A stretch of DNA of 64,000 bases from Ceratothoa steindachneri (lineage: Eukaryota > Arthropoda > Malacostraca > Isopoda > Cymothoidae): positions 48,284,780-48,348,779 of the forward strand of contig OZ018338.1 in NCBI GenBank assembly GCA_963969495.1. The letters are read 5' to 3'. The notes under the pieces are model-generated. The model was not told where the DNA came from. It ran no database searches and saw nothing but the letters and a program-made list of their open reading frames with translations. This document shows positions 41,999 through 53,416 of the stretch, one piece after another; the first letter of the stretch is position 1; the number at the start of each line of letters is the position of its first letter. A program made the translations under genes and the position numbers.

Positions 41999-43674
41999 AT
42001 GGCTAGCCATAAACCAAAAACCTCCCCTTCTCGTGCCTAACGTTCCTTAGCTCCCCTTTCAGCCTTCCCTCGTTCGTTGGACCCCTATTCCAACGAAGTA
42101 GACCCAGATCTAGATTATCCTCGCTTTCTTGTCATGAGTTCATCATCCGACACCCCACTTGCAAAGGTCGATGTGTTTGACGTCAATGAATCTTTTGAGT
42201 CCCGCTGTGGTGAACCCCGCCGGATGTGGTCAGGAGGTAGTGGTGATGTCGTAGTCGAGGTGTCATCCCACTCTCAACACAACCTTGTGCGAAATCTATC
42301 TTCGATAGCTGAAATTCCAGTAACTGTCTCGCCTCATCCGCGTCTAAATTTTGTCAAAGGTGTCGTCCGTTCAAACGAACTAAGGGACTACGACCCCACC
42401 CGCCTTCAGAGTAAGCTTAGTACCCAACGTGTCACACACCCACACAGGGTAACTAAAACATTAGGCTCCATAGAGTCCCCACCGCCACACTGATTTTAAT
42501 ATTCGAACGACAAGAACTGCCTCATTATATTAAAGCTGGGTACCTTCGTGTCCCGGTAAGTCCCTACATCGAACTACCCAGACGCTGCTTCAATTGCAAT
42601 CAATTTGGACATGTCGGCACCCCCGCTCCTGCGTGAATTGTAGCTCTAACTACCATGGCCCCGAATACACCAAAACACCTCGCTGTGCCAACTGCGGAGG
42701 TACCCACAGTGCTGCGTCAAAACTCTGCTCTATATTTTTATATGAAAAGGAGGTGCTCGCTTTGCGCGACTCCCTACACCTAGATATAAGAGAGGCCCGC
42801 CAGCGTGCTCGAGCACAAACCTCACTACTCGGCCGGCTCTTCTCTGACGTTTTACGTGACGCTGGACGAAACCGACCATCACGCTCGAGTTCCGACTAGC
42901 CTGAAGCACTTCATCCTACATCTACTCGCAGCGTCGGAAACATTCAGGATATGCAGTCGAAGCATCGCTCTCACACTGAGATAACCAATGTAGCCCCCAT
43001 CCCCCCTCTCTCCAGCTGCTCTAGCTGGGAGAGACGCTCAGGCTGAGACACTTGAAGACATCAAACGCTATTTGAAAGAATCCTCAACATCGACCAGTAA
43101 AGGTTCATCCACCCGGCCCCGAGACCCAAAGCCCAGTGGTAAGAGGAAGGATTCCTCACCTGGGTCATCGACCACCAATAAGCGGGCAGCTTCTGGAGCT
43201 GAGTCGGTCGATCCCCGAGAATCTTCAATGGACTCCTACCCTATGGCTGAACATTCTATGCCCCGAAGTCCGTCACACCCTTCACAGGACTTAGGCCCCA
43301 TCCTGATCCAAACGATGGCAGATATACACCCAGCTCCACACACCTCGCTCAGATCGCCTCTTCGTTCCACTCACCCTTCTACCCATGATCGGATGGAAGC
43401 AGTTGATACTCCAACATCACCATTCGCAGCGGTTGGACCAACTCCTCAGACACCGAAAATACCCTCGACCCATGAATCCGGATCTACCGGCCGAAAATCC
43501 CTTCTCGATCTTCCTTTTCCACCAGGTTGTGAGCCCGAATTACAATCAAGGGCCTCGGTCGGTTCTCCAAAACCCACGAAAAAAGCCCCAGTTACTGCTC
43601 CCTCTAGGATCTCTCCCCCTGCAAAAGCAGGCTCCTCAAAATCAGCTCTCCGTCTCCCAAGCTCTTTGGGATAA
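41999..43674 (+). pseudogene. LINE-B ORF1 (zinc-knuckle gag-like)
   Basis: Begins M-A-S-H-K-P at 41999 but hits TAA after 13 codons. The frame resumes with 'LDPYSNEVDPDLDYPRFLV' (from about 42078). An RRM-like part ('VTVSPHPRLNFVKGVV') parallels 'VSVTPHSTMNFVKGVV' in LINE-A. Zinc knuckles follow (C-F-N-C at about 42590, C-V-N-C, C-A-N-C-G-G-T-H-S), then 'YEKEVLALRDSL' and a Ser/Pro-rich tail 43072-43674 ending TAA. Indels occur near 42490, 42620 and 42895. Confidence 0.8.
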
Positions 43675-43734
43675 ACCTCAAATACAATATCGGCCAAAAA
43701 AGAGAAAAAGATATCCACATAATATCTTCCATTT

Positions 43735-46700
43735 TACAATGGAATTGTCAAGGCGTTCTTCCAAAGTGGGAAGAACTCAAAATTCTTTTGACAACTATCC
43801 ACCCCGTTGTTATTTGTCTTCAGGAGAATAAACTGGGTATACGGCCCTTTCCGCCCGTACCCGGATTTTTCACTTTCAACTCTATTGCTCCTGCTGGAAG
43901 CTCCTCTCATGGGGGGGGGGTCAATCATGGTATCTTCATCCCACCATGTTTCTCCCATCCCCCTACATATTACCCTCCAAGCTGTTGCCGTGAGGGTTTT
44001 TCTTACTAAGCCTTTTACCGTTTGCTCGATTTACCTACCCCCTTGTTTATCATTGTCAAGACCCGACCTTTTAGAACTTGTAGACCAGTTGCCCTCCCCA
44101 TTCTTATTACTAGGAGATTTAACGCCCGTCACCCTTACTGGGGTGACATCACTCGAAATGCCAAAGGCAGTGTTTTAGAGTCTCTTTTATTATCTGACCT
44201 TCTTTGTGTTTTAAATACTGGCGAGTTTACCTCTTATCATGTCCAGACGGACTCTTTTAGCTGTGTTGACCTGTCTGTTTGTTCCCCGGATTGCTTCACT
44301 GAATTTTGACGATCTCCATGGGAGTTACCACTTCCCTATTGTCTTGTCGGCCCTTCAAGTTAGTCCTCATATAACCATGCCCCTTAAGTGGGACTTAGGT
44401 CATGCAGATTGGGAAGGTTTCCAAGAGGCGTCCTTCACAAGTGCATCCTTGGGGACCTTCAATGGAGTGGACGCGGCAGTAGAATACTTTACATCGACTA
44501 TCTACAATGCAGCAACACAGACCATCCCACGGAGGCGACCCGCCACGGGCTGCTCAACCGTGCCCTGGTGGACCTCGGCGTGTGCAACAGCTATCAAAAA
44601 CTACAAGTTAGCCCATGCCCGATTCCGAAAGAACCCAACTTTGTGCAGCAAGGTCGATCGAAACCGAGCTCGTGCGCTTCGCCAAAGAACCCTTCGTCAG
44701 GCTCGCCGAAATTCATGGCGCCGTTACGTTTCATCAATTTCCTCTATGACACCTACCGCTAAGATCTAGAAGAGGATTAATAAGATCAGGGGCCGTTATG
44801 CTGATCATCATACCCCCACTCAACTTACACGGTTCCTTGGAGAATGGCAGCCTGGCGGTCACCAATGCTTTTGCTGACCAATTCCGTGCCGTCAGCAGTG
44901 TCAGCCGTTACGATAAGGCTTTTCTATCCTACAAATCAAAGGAAGAGTCTCATTCTCTTAACTTCATAACAAAATCTAACCTTCCATATAACGCACTATT
45001 CAGCATCCATGAGCTACGTAGCGCTTTGCCCCTTTGCAGATCTACTTCCCCTGGCCGTGAGATCTATTTCGATATGATTCGGCACCTACATCCACACTCT
45101 ACTCTCTTCATATTTGATTTGTACAACCTTATATGGGTGAAGGGTTTTTACCCCTCATCATGGCGCATTAGGATCATCCTTCCCTTTGTCAAACCGGGCA
45201 GGGACGGGTTGGACGCAGATCACTACCGCCCTATAGCTCTCACCAGCTATTTGAGTAAGTTTCTGGAAAAAATGGTGTTGGAGCGCCTAAACTGGTTCCT
45301 AGAAACCAATCACCTTCTCTCTCCATTTCAATGTGGCTTCCGCAAAGGTCATAGTACCCTTGACCTATTAGTACGTTTCGAGGGATTGGTCCGGAAAGCT
45401 TTCTCATTAAAGTACCGAGTCCTGGCCATATTTTTCGATATTGAGAAAGCCTACGACACAACATGGAGATACGGCATCTTGAAGCAGCTATACGTCTGGG
45501 GAACGAGAGGCCTTTTACCGTCACTTATTCAAAGTTTTTTAGCAGCTCGATCCTTCAAGGTACGTGTTGCAGACGCATACTCTGACCTGCAACCCCAAGA
45601 GGAGGGAGTTCCTCAGACAGTGTTTTAAGTGTCTTATGTTTTATAATTGCCATCAATGATATTATTTCGTCTCTCCCAGAGAGTGTATCGGCAACTCTGT
45701 CGATGATTTAGCACTATACTGTTCCTCACCTCGCCTGCCTTCAGCAGCGCGTCGGCTACAACTGGCGGTTGATGCTGTATCCAAAAGAGCACAACTTGAG
45801 GGATTCCGCTTTTCCACGAACAAAACAAAAGCAATTTATTTCCACCGGGGCAGAGGGGTTCTTGTTCCGCCATCTATCTCCCTACAAGGCGAAGATATAG
45901 AGTTTGTCTCCGAGTTTCGGTTTCTTGGCGTAACTCTCGATCCAAAGTTATCCTGGTTACCACACCTACGCCGACTTCGAACGGGCTGTATGCGGGCTCT
46001 AGACATTTTGAAAGTCCTCTCACACACTTCGTGGGGCAGCGACCGACAAACATTGTGGACATTATACACAGTCCTCGTCCAATCCAAATTGGATTATGGC
46101 TGTCAAATTTACTCATCGGCTTTCCCTTCAGCCCTTAAAATGCTGAACCCTATTCGAAACATCGGAGTTCGCCTTTCCAGTGGAGCCTTCCGTACTTCTC
46201 CTGTCAACAGCCTTTACTGCCCTACCATAGACTTCAAATCTGCATGCGATACTTCTGCCGAGTACAGCAAGCCCCTGTATCAGAGGTCTACAGATGCCTG
46301 TATGCTGCCGAATCAACGGCGGTATTTGATAAGTTGCCATCTTTACCCCGTCCCTTAAACCTTCGCATAGGAGCTCATCTCTCTAACCTGGGTGCTTCAA
46401 GGGTCCTTACCCTTCCATCCTTACTGACCCCTAGTTGGCGTGCTCCTCTCCCCACAGTATGTACCAACATGTGGAGCCTGGAGAAGTCTTCCATGGACCC
46501 TCCCATCATTAAAAGCCGGTTCTTAGAGCATTCGACCTCACACAAACAACGCTGCCCATTATACACGGATGGCTCTAAGTCGGATGGTGGCGTGGGCACC
46601 GCAGCCATCTACCCAAGAGGAGAATTCCTAACTCTATCTTTGCCACCAGCAGCATCCATTTTTACCGCTGAACTTTCAGTAATCCTTTATCCTTTAGACT

Positions 46701-47142
46701 CATCCAAATTTTACCTTTTAGTGATTTTGTCATTTTTTCCAACTCAAGGAGTGTCTTACAGTCAATTAGATCTTCTAATGCGTCCCATCCTTTAGTCACA
46801 GAAATTTGCAACTGGCCGATCCAAAATTCTATTCACTCTTGGCCCTCGAGCCGTCATAGAATGCGGTCGTTGGAGGGGTTGGAGGTGGCCCTTTGCCGAG
46901 TTCGCTTTGGCCACACGAGACTTACTCACGGCCATCTTGTTTCGGGTGGTGTGCATATTAGCCCTTGCTGTCGTTTTTGCGGTGAGGACCAATCGGTGGC
47001 CCACATTTTGGGGGGATTGCACCCATTTCGCCACTCTCCGGTTGTCCTGTTTCCCGACCCTTTTAACATATTGGCGGAGGAATCTTTTAACCCGTCGTTT
47101 TTTAATTTTTTGTCACAAAATGGTCTCCTCCACCTTTTATAG
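43735..47142 (+). pseudogene. LINE-B ORF2 (EN-RT-RNase H), frameshifted
   Basis: Starts near 'QWNCQGVLPKWEEL' (43737), with EN motif GD(L/F)N at about 44113 and 'VPWWTSAC' (44565). RT in 44798-45628 has 'HYRPIALTSYLSKFLEKM', 'CGFRKGHSTLDLL', 'FFDIEKAYDTTWRYG' and 'QEEGVPQ'. The catalytic box region (about 45700) is damaged. RNase H: YTDGSKSDGGVG (46564) and FTAEL (46662). The part with YSDSQ and WVPGH is lost around 46700-46800. The Cys/His tail C-X2-C...VAHILGG ends at TAG 47140-47142. Confidence 0.8.
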
Positions 47143-47300
47143 ATGATTCGCCTCGTTTTATCTTAGCTGCCATATAGAATCCACTTGTATTGGGCAGCAA
47201 CCCACTGGTTCCTTACCTTAAACCTTAAATCATATAAACTGATGGCCCGACGGGGCCTGAGAAAGTTATCAGTGCGCTTTCCCCACTCAGAACTACCTTT

Positions 47301-47435
47301 TTATTAGTGTTATTAATTATTTAGTATTTTTTATTATTGATAATTATTTATTAGTATTATTTATGATTTTTTATTATGTATTATAATTATTTTTTATTAT
47401 TATTAGTATTAATTATTATGTGCAAGTTTGTATAT
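47301..47435 (+). repeat. ATT/TTA-rich tail of LINE-B
   Basis: About 135 bp of degenerate TTATTA/ATTATT repeats directly after the LINE-B 3' UTR. I-factor-type LINEs are known to end in short TAA-type repeats instead of poly(A), which fits. Confidence 0.7.
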
Positions 47436-48169
47436 TATTATTATTATTACTTCGACTATCCCCTTAAACTTTTCTATCTGAACTTTGTACTAGGAGAGGA
47501 CTGTTTCCACCTGGACAAAGTTTGGTTTGGCAGCCACTGTGCCTTGGTGGACTGCATGCCTTCCTGGGATCACCTAGTACCAGGGTATGATAATAATAGG
47601 TGATTACCCACCCTACTCCTTAGTAGGCTCCCCCCCATCTCTACTTCTCTTTATTATATACCCGCCCTCCCCCTTCCCAAATTGCGCTTCTATCCCCCAG
47701 CGCCCTTTCGTCCTCTTATGGGTCCTTAGTCGAGTGGTAGTGTATGAGGTGTATACCGTCCTGCTGCGAGGACCGAGAGCTTGCTGGCTATGGCAAGTAC
47801 TAGGTACGGGGTGTGTTGGGCGGTTGACTCTGTTCACTTTCCTTCAGTGCACTTATAAGGTGGTTACGGCGGCACCATCCTTTATGGTTAAAGCTCGAGG
47901 ACAATTTCGCCTGAATGGCGGGCCGGGTTGTCAAAGTCCATCTTAGCCGGACCCGTGAGCAGAGATGTGTAAATGATCACATTCTGGATCTTTCTGATCC
48001 TATGGAAACTATTTTCTTTTCTTTTTTTCCTGACCTTTACTTTGGTTTCAAGTGAAATAAATAATATGTGACCGCAAGTGCATGGAGATCCGCCTCCAAG
48101 CGCGGCCTCGTCCTCCCGAGGTGCCGGGGAGGAGGAGGAGGTAAAACAAGGCACAACTTTTAGACGGTT
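47436..48169 (+). other. EFR3 intron 5 between B1 and A6
   Basis: No confident feature. A stretch 'ctgtgccttggtggactgcatgcc' near 47537 could encode the VPWWTAC motif of a LINE endonuclease, but it stands alone. Confidence 0.4.
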
Positions 48170-49754
48170 AGAGAGGCTCTCATCCCACCATGCCCATGCG
48201 GCATAGGGGCTTCCGGTGCCATCTTTAGAGCCGCCCTCGGGCAGCTCCACCTCTAAAAAGGTGGCCCTCCTTTTGCTTTTTTCGGGTCCCCTCAAAACTT
48301 CTTCCAGTGGTTGGGGCGCTTCTCCTTTCATGTAGGGTTCGGGTGCTTGTTCTTTACCCCCTTTTTTGCAAGCGCCCTTTGGCGACGCCAGCCCCGAGCA
48401 ACGGTAGTCCTCCCTTTTGCTAACACAGGAGACTCCTAAGAGAGCACGCAGGCGGCCTAAAATTGACTTTGAGAGGGCCAACCCGCTTAGAGGAATAAGG
48501 GATAGCAGGGCCCGTCAGGCTGTACTAGTGCCCCCCCCCCCCGCACCATCCTGCATTCATATGTGCCTGCCCCCCCTTCTTTTTCCCGACGGTGCTCTGT
48601 TCGCCGGCCATAGACTTGAATCTGACTGAAGGTTCCTCGAACGAGATCCGTGATGTCTTGGGTGTAGAGAGATGGCCACATGGAGCCCCTCTACCTAGCT
48701 AGAAGGTACCACCTTTGACTATTTGTCGCCACGTCTCTACTCCCAAGGCTTCTACAGCGTCGGGATTATTGCTTTCGGCCTCTGGAGCACACTTCTTGTC
48801 ACGCTAGAACCGTGCCAGTGTATACGGATGCCTACAAGTCCCAAGAGTTGGTTGCAATACACCCCTCAGTACGGGAGATAACGCGACATGTCCGGTTCGG
48901 AGACCGGTTGTCATTTATAGCGACTCACAAAGCGCCATGAGTGCTCTCGGAGCATTGAAATCTCTGCATCCCCTGGTTCGCGATATCCGCGACGCCACGG
49001 TTTTGGCGAGCCGGGCGGATTTCGAGATTATCTTCTGCTGGGTTCCTGGACATGTAAGAATTGCGGGGAATGGGCACGCCGGTGACGGCGCCAAAGAGTC
49101 CGCGAGGACTGGGCGACCAGACCAGCGTTTCGCTCTTCCTCACACCGATTACATGGCAGGAATACAGGCTGCCGTCCGAGCGGCTTGGCAAAGACGATGG
49201 GAGACGTTCAGAGGAACGGAAAGTTGCGTGCCATTGCGCCGCGGCTGTTTCCTTGGACCTATCCCCAAATTCCGCGATCGCTTCAGGTTGCTTTCTGTCG
49301 TCTCCGAATTGGACACACTCGCGGGACGCATCGACATTTGATAGAGCGCTCTCCTCCGCCCTACTGTGAAGACTGCGTTGTTCCCCAGACTGTTCTGCAC
49401 CTTCTTGTTGAATGTCCCAATTTGGGCGGTTTTCGCGCCCGTTACCTCTCCCGGTGCCAGCACGAGCGGGGTTGCTACCGCTTGTCCCCTGTACTCGGGA
49501 CGAGTTCGTGCGCATAGACCTGTGGACTACACAACATTTTTGAAGAAGCTGGACTCCACTTTGACTTCTTTTTTAGGTCGCATGTTCCTATGCCGGGGCG
49601 AGGCGGGCCTACCCCCGACGCCTGAGCGCGCCTCCTCCTTGCCTTTTTGCTTTGCTTTTTTTGTCATTTTTTTAGCCTTCGTCTTTTTTTATCGGTTTGT
49701 TATTTACATATGGTTATTTGTTTTTCAATATAGCCTAGTAGTAGGCTGTGTCGT
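48170..49754 (+). mobile_element. LINE-A copy A6, internally deleted (ORF1 start joined to RNase H)
   Basis: Begins near the ORF1 start ('caccatgcccatg' at 48188), with 'gagccgccctcgggcagctcc' and the Pro-rich N-terminus to about 48690. It then passes directly into the RNase H domain ('ggtaccacctttgactatttgtcg', 48704), lacking the rest of ORF1, EN and RT (about 4.5 kb). RNase H and tail run to TAG at about 49516. The 3' UTR is of the A5 type with 'agcctagtagtaggct' and ends at 49754 without poly(A). Confidence 0.8.
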
Positions 49755-50454
49755 AAGATAATTAAACCTACAATTGATCCTACAACACATGCTGTAGGAT
49801 CAAAGGCTTTCCCTCTTAATCTCCCAAGCGGTCGGAGGATGCCGAGGTTATCTGCTCCTGGGGAGCTATGCAACAACGACATTCTGGAATGCCTCCCCTT
49901 TTGTACTTTCACACCAGTTTTTATCCCAGTTTTAACTTTTTAACTGCGCCCTGATATTAATACGTCGTCCATTTTAATGTCTTGATGGCTGCCAGCCTAT
50001 TGGGACTGAGCGGCTCCATCAAAGGGTTCTAAATTAAATGAGGTTGTGACAAAGTGGTTTAAGGTTGCTATGGACATGTAAGAAGAGTGGTTAGATAGAC
50101 TTGCGGAGAGATATGCGAGTGTGTGTCATGGTGAGAGAAGGTAAAAGCGTTTGGTCAGGAAAGAGCCGATTGAGAAGGAAGTGGATGATATTATGTATGA
50201 TAGGCTGCATGGAGGGTTTGTTTGAGGTCGTGCTTGAGTTTTTCTGCCCAGGGATGAACGCTGATTGGACACGAGATACTTGGTTCCCCTTCGCCCTGAA
50301 GGCCTTGAAGCCCCCCCCCCCTCCCTCCCACTTAACGGTTAGTGATGATGCTTTATTAAACCGTCTCCCCAAATATAAATTCGAACCCATTTGGTGTTCT
50401 GACCAAATTGGAGACTCCTGGAGACATTTACCCGAGACTCCGTTTCATCTGCAG
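49755..50454 (+). other. EFR3 intron 5, 3' part
   Basis: Non-coding. The reading frame of the final exon happens to stay open leftwards to 50101, but the acceptor 'ccgtttcatctgcag' at 50440-50454 and the loss of EFR3 similarity left of it mark the exon border. A C-rich run lies at 50311-50330. Confidence 0.6.
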
Positions 50455-50661
50455 CAACCTGACGTACTCCAGTCGAAGCTGTCCGAGATCTTCAGTCGTC
50501 TTCCACCCACCTATCAACCCAACCTCACCGTCTCCACCTCGGTGGTAACCACCCAACCTTCCTCGGCCACCTCTGGTATAAGTTTAATGAGTGGCTGCGA
50601 CCCCATCGTGTCTCCTAATGCGCCATTTCAGTTGCCTTATCCTGATATTATTATTTACTAG
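50455..50661 (+). CDS. EFR3: EFR3 homologue, terminal coding exon
   Basis: Phase-0 start after 'catctgcag' with Q-P-D-V-L-Q-S-K-L-S-E-I-F-S-R-L-P-P, corresponding to 'ANLLHDRLAQILELTIRPPPSP' of EFR3A. A Ser/Thr-rich stretch follows and the exon ends 'FQLPYPDIIIY' then TAG 50659-50661. EFR3 proteins end in a short aromatic/acidic tail of the form (F/Y)P(D/E)(L)xVY, so P-Y-P-D-I-I-I-Y is a good match in form. In family studies the EFR3 C-terminus is the part that engages TMEM150/TTC7-type partners. That role is not visible here. 68 residues. Confidence 0.8.
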   Translation, partial: QPDVLQSKLSEIFSRLPPTYQPNLTVSTSVVTTQPSSATSGISLMSGCDPIVSPNAPFQLPYPDIIIY

Positions 50662-51859
50662 GATTCAGAGCGTTAGGGGCCGTTTAATTGCTCTTCCTGC
50701 GGAGGGTTGCCTGCGTCTCTGCTAAGCTTCGTTCCTATGAAGTTGTTTTTAATGATCTCGATGTAGGGCGTAGGGAAAAGAGGGTTCGGGATGTTGGGGT
50801 TAGTGAGGTAATACGAGGGGAACTGGCGAAAAACATTAAGGGTTGGATTAATCAGTTGATATCATTACGAGAACCGAAACGTCACGCACTGAGAGAGACG
50901 TAAATTTATTGACAACTGAAGACGGCATTTTTCAAGTATCTTGGGGTTTAAAGAGACCCCTATTTCACCCAAAGTCTATATATGGGTTGTATTCTAAGCT
51001 CTGCTTAATCTGCATTTAGTGAACCAGTTTAAATAAATGAGGGGAGATGAACACGTAAAAAGGGGCGGAATTTGAAAGAAAACAAGGAGACAAACGTAAG
51101 ATTTGGAAGATAGAAATAATTAGCGACTTTCCAAATATTTAACCCACCAGATTTTTCTCTTTATAAATAAACGACACCAATAATCAGTAGACCAATCTGT
51201 TAGTTTAGGTATTTAATGTCTGTTTTAGAACGCCTATTTAAAATAATGCAATTTGTGAAGAATTGTGATAAAGTAAGTTTTATTTGTATTTTCAGGGCGA
51301 AAAATATTTTAGGTCAGAGTTACTTAGCCTAGGTTTTAAGGGGATAATTTGTTACTCCCAAGTTGTTCATGTGGTTGTCTTGGAATAATACTCTCGATAA
51401 TCATTACCTTAATAAGCTTAACGAGTATTTTTTATGCGTAGGAAATGTTAATTAGTACTTAGGAAGTGTTGTTTCGTTTTGACTTTATGCCTATTGCGAG
51501 TTTGTTTGATTTTTGTTCATATTAAATATATTTGATCTTTTAATTATAATACCTATCTCCATGTTTTGGTACATAAGATTTTTTTAAGCAAAATCCAACG
51601 GGCATTTGCCAAAGGAGGATTTCTAAAAGTTTCTGGGAAGAGTGAAAACAGACAAGGTTGAGAGAGGCGAGTTTTCAAGACACCAAGAGAGGGGCATTAT
51701 TTTTTAAGGCGTGTATCTAGCGAATACCTGCAAAGGCGTAAATGCCGACATATGTTAAGATGCTCGTAAATTTACTTCTTCCCTTCCCCCTATCACCAAC
51801 AACTTCAAAAAATAAAGAGAGAGACCAGAGGGACACTCAAGTGTCAGTGAAGCTCGCTA
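50662..51859 (+). other. EFR3 3' UTR and downstream flank
   Basis: No gene. An AATAAA at 51032-51037 is a plausible poly(A) signal for EFR3, giving a 3' UTR of about 0.4 kb, and another AATAAA lies near 51174. AT-rich with no recognised repeat. Confidence 0.5.
51032..51037 (+). terminator. candidate EFR3 polyadenylation signal
   Basis: AATAAA, 371 bp after the stop codon and the first canonical signal downstream of it. The cleavage site is not visible from sequence alone. Confidence 0.4.
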
Positions 51860-52800
51860 CCTCAGCGGTCAGATTTCCACCCAGCACCCAAAAACTAATG
51901 TGCACGATGATCCTCCGGACTGGAACATTCGACAAGAATGTAACTGACAATCTGGGGGACCAAGCCTTCGTTGCAATAAAGTTCAGGGGAGCATCCCATT
52001 AGATGGAGCAACAGGCAACTTACAGCTAGATCGTCTCCTTTCTTTGCCCTGCAGACCGAAAGGGTGTCCTGATTCCTGCCATGTAATCAGAGTGGGAAAG
52101 AGCGAAACGCTGGTCCGATCGCCCACAACTTAAAGACTATTTGGTGCGCTCATTTCCAGTAATCCCCAGTATGACTTAAAAGGAACAAAAGAAGTAAAAT
52201 GTTAGCCCTATCAGCCGACCATGAGCGATAGCCGAACACGAAACAGAGTGGACCGCGGCTCACTTTGCCTAAGCTTGATGGTTCCCTAGATCTGGAGGTA
52301 AAGTCAGGTCTGCGGCCTACAGCGAAGCATTCTGCCACGGGCACGGTCCTAGATTGCGGTCCTGTCATCATGGAACACCACTAGAGGTCAGCGGGTGGCG
52401 TGCAAACCGGCCAGTTCCAGGAATAGTAGTCGCTCGTGGCGGTGAGGGTGAACCGGAAAACAACGGTAATTTCAATCGACCCAAACTCCTCAAATGAGAT
52501 GGAGAAATCTGTCATGTTCTGAAATGCGAGTCACTGCGCTCGCTCCAAGCACCACAGCCATCGGTCCAGAAGATATTTGGATGGGAAAGTGATCACTAAC
52601 ATTAAAGTCTTCCACATTTCGGACACCTATCAACTCTTCAATCAGGTCGGCAAGGCCCTGTAGTGACCTTCAGAGTGAAAGCCTACCATTCGGTTCCCCG
52701 ATGCCGAGAAAAATTATCGGCAACCGCGGAACGACCCGGTGATAGTCCACTGCATTGAGGTAAGCTGACATAAAAGTATATCTTCTCTCCATCTGCCGAC
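51860..52800 (-). mobile_element. LINE-A relic A7, antisense, heavily deleted
   Basis: On the minus strand, from 52800 down: EN pieces ('actattcctggaactggccggtttgcacgcc' read in parts), the EN-RT linker with 'gaccgcaatct' and 'acctccagat', a short RT piece ('gctgatagggct', about 52215), then RNase H ('gagcgcaccaa', about 52150) and the tail with C-X2-C...HILVEC (about 51930). It is the only LINE-A copy in the window on the minus strand, and it lies outside EFR3. Confidence 0.7.
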
Positions 52801-53416
52801 AGCCACCAAAGGTATGTCAGCTTAATATTCATTTATAACTTATTACTCAGCTAGATTTTTTTTTAAAGAAAAAATATATACAAAGCTAAACCAAGCAACA
52901 AACAAAAATTACCCCACTTCCTCTCTGGGACCTTTTCTTTCTTCAGAGGTTGGTCCCAGAGAGGCTCTGGCTTCGCGGTGAGGGAGGGGGGGCTTAGGGG
53001 TCACCTGGTGCTGCCAACCAGACTTTTAATATGCCCCTATTACTTTCTTTTACTGCCCGTAATTTTCCCCTCTTCTTTCTCCTATCAATTGGCCTTAACG
53101 GTTACCTGACCTCTGCTTGTTTTTTTCTGACTGATTCTGAATTGTTCTTTTATCAAGGTCGGAGGAAGTTGAGCATCTCCACCGCCTTCGTCTGCCGATG
53201 CCCAAAGAGAAACCCATCATTGGCCCCTTTTCTCCGCGCGTAGGAGAACTCGGGCAGCCTTTTCGGTCTATAGAGATGGTGTGGTGGATCCGTATCCAGT
53301 CTCCAAGAGGACATAACGGACGTAACTGAATCTAGAATTGCAGTAGCGCCGGGCCTTTGTATGCCTGCGTGGTGGGAAGTCCCGAGGGAGAATGTGAAGT
53401 TATTTCTATTTGCAAT

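Larger units (their letters stand above)
41340..47300 (+). mobile_element. LINE-B copy B1, near full-length I-clade-like relic
   Basis: 5' leader 41340-41998 (partly repeated at 52915-53415 in B2), ORF1 41999-43674, ORF2 about 43735-47142, 3' UTR to about 47300 with a 'ggcccgacggggcc' stem, then an ATT/TTA-rich tail rather than poly(A). Domain order is the same as LINE-A but sequences differ strongly. Frameshifts and a deletion in RNase H show it is dead. Sense to EFR3, in intron 5. Confidence 0.85.

Noticed and set aside
47715..47790. A-box-like 'ttagtcgagtggtagtg' suggesting a tRNA gene
   Set aside because: No matching B box at the right spacing and no cloverleaf could be drawn.
50101..50454. 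The open frame of the last EFR3 exon extends left to 50101
   Set aside because: EFR3 similarity starts at 50455, directly after a good acceptor, and the left part is C-rich low-complexity intron.
40853..50454. An extra EFR3 exon between 40852 and 50455
   Set aside because: Phase 0 on both sides and continuous alignment to the family leave little gap, and no further matching segment with splice sites was found.
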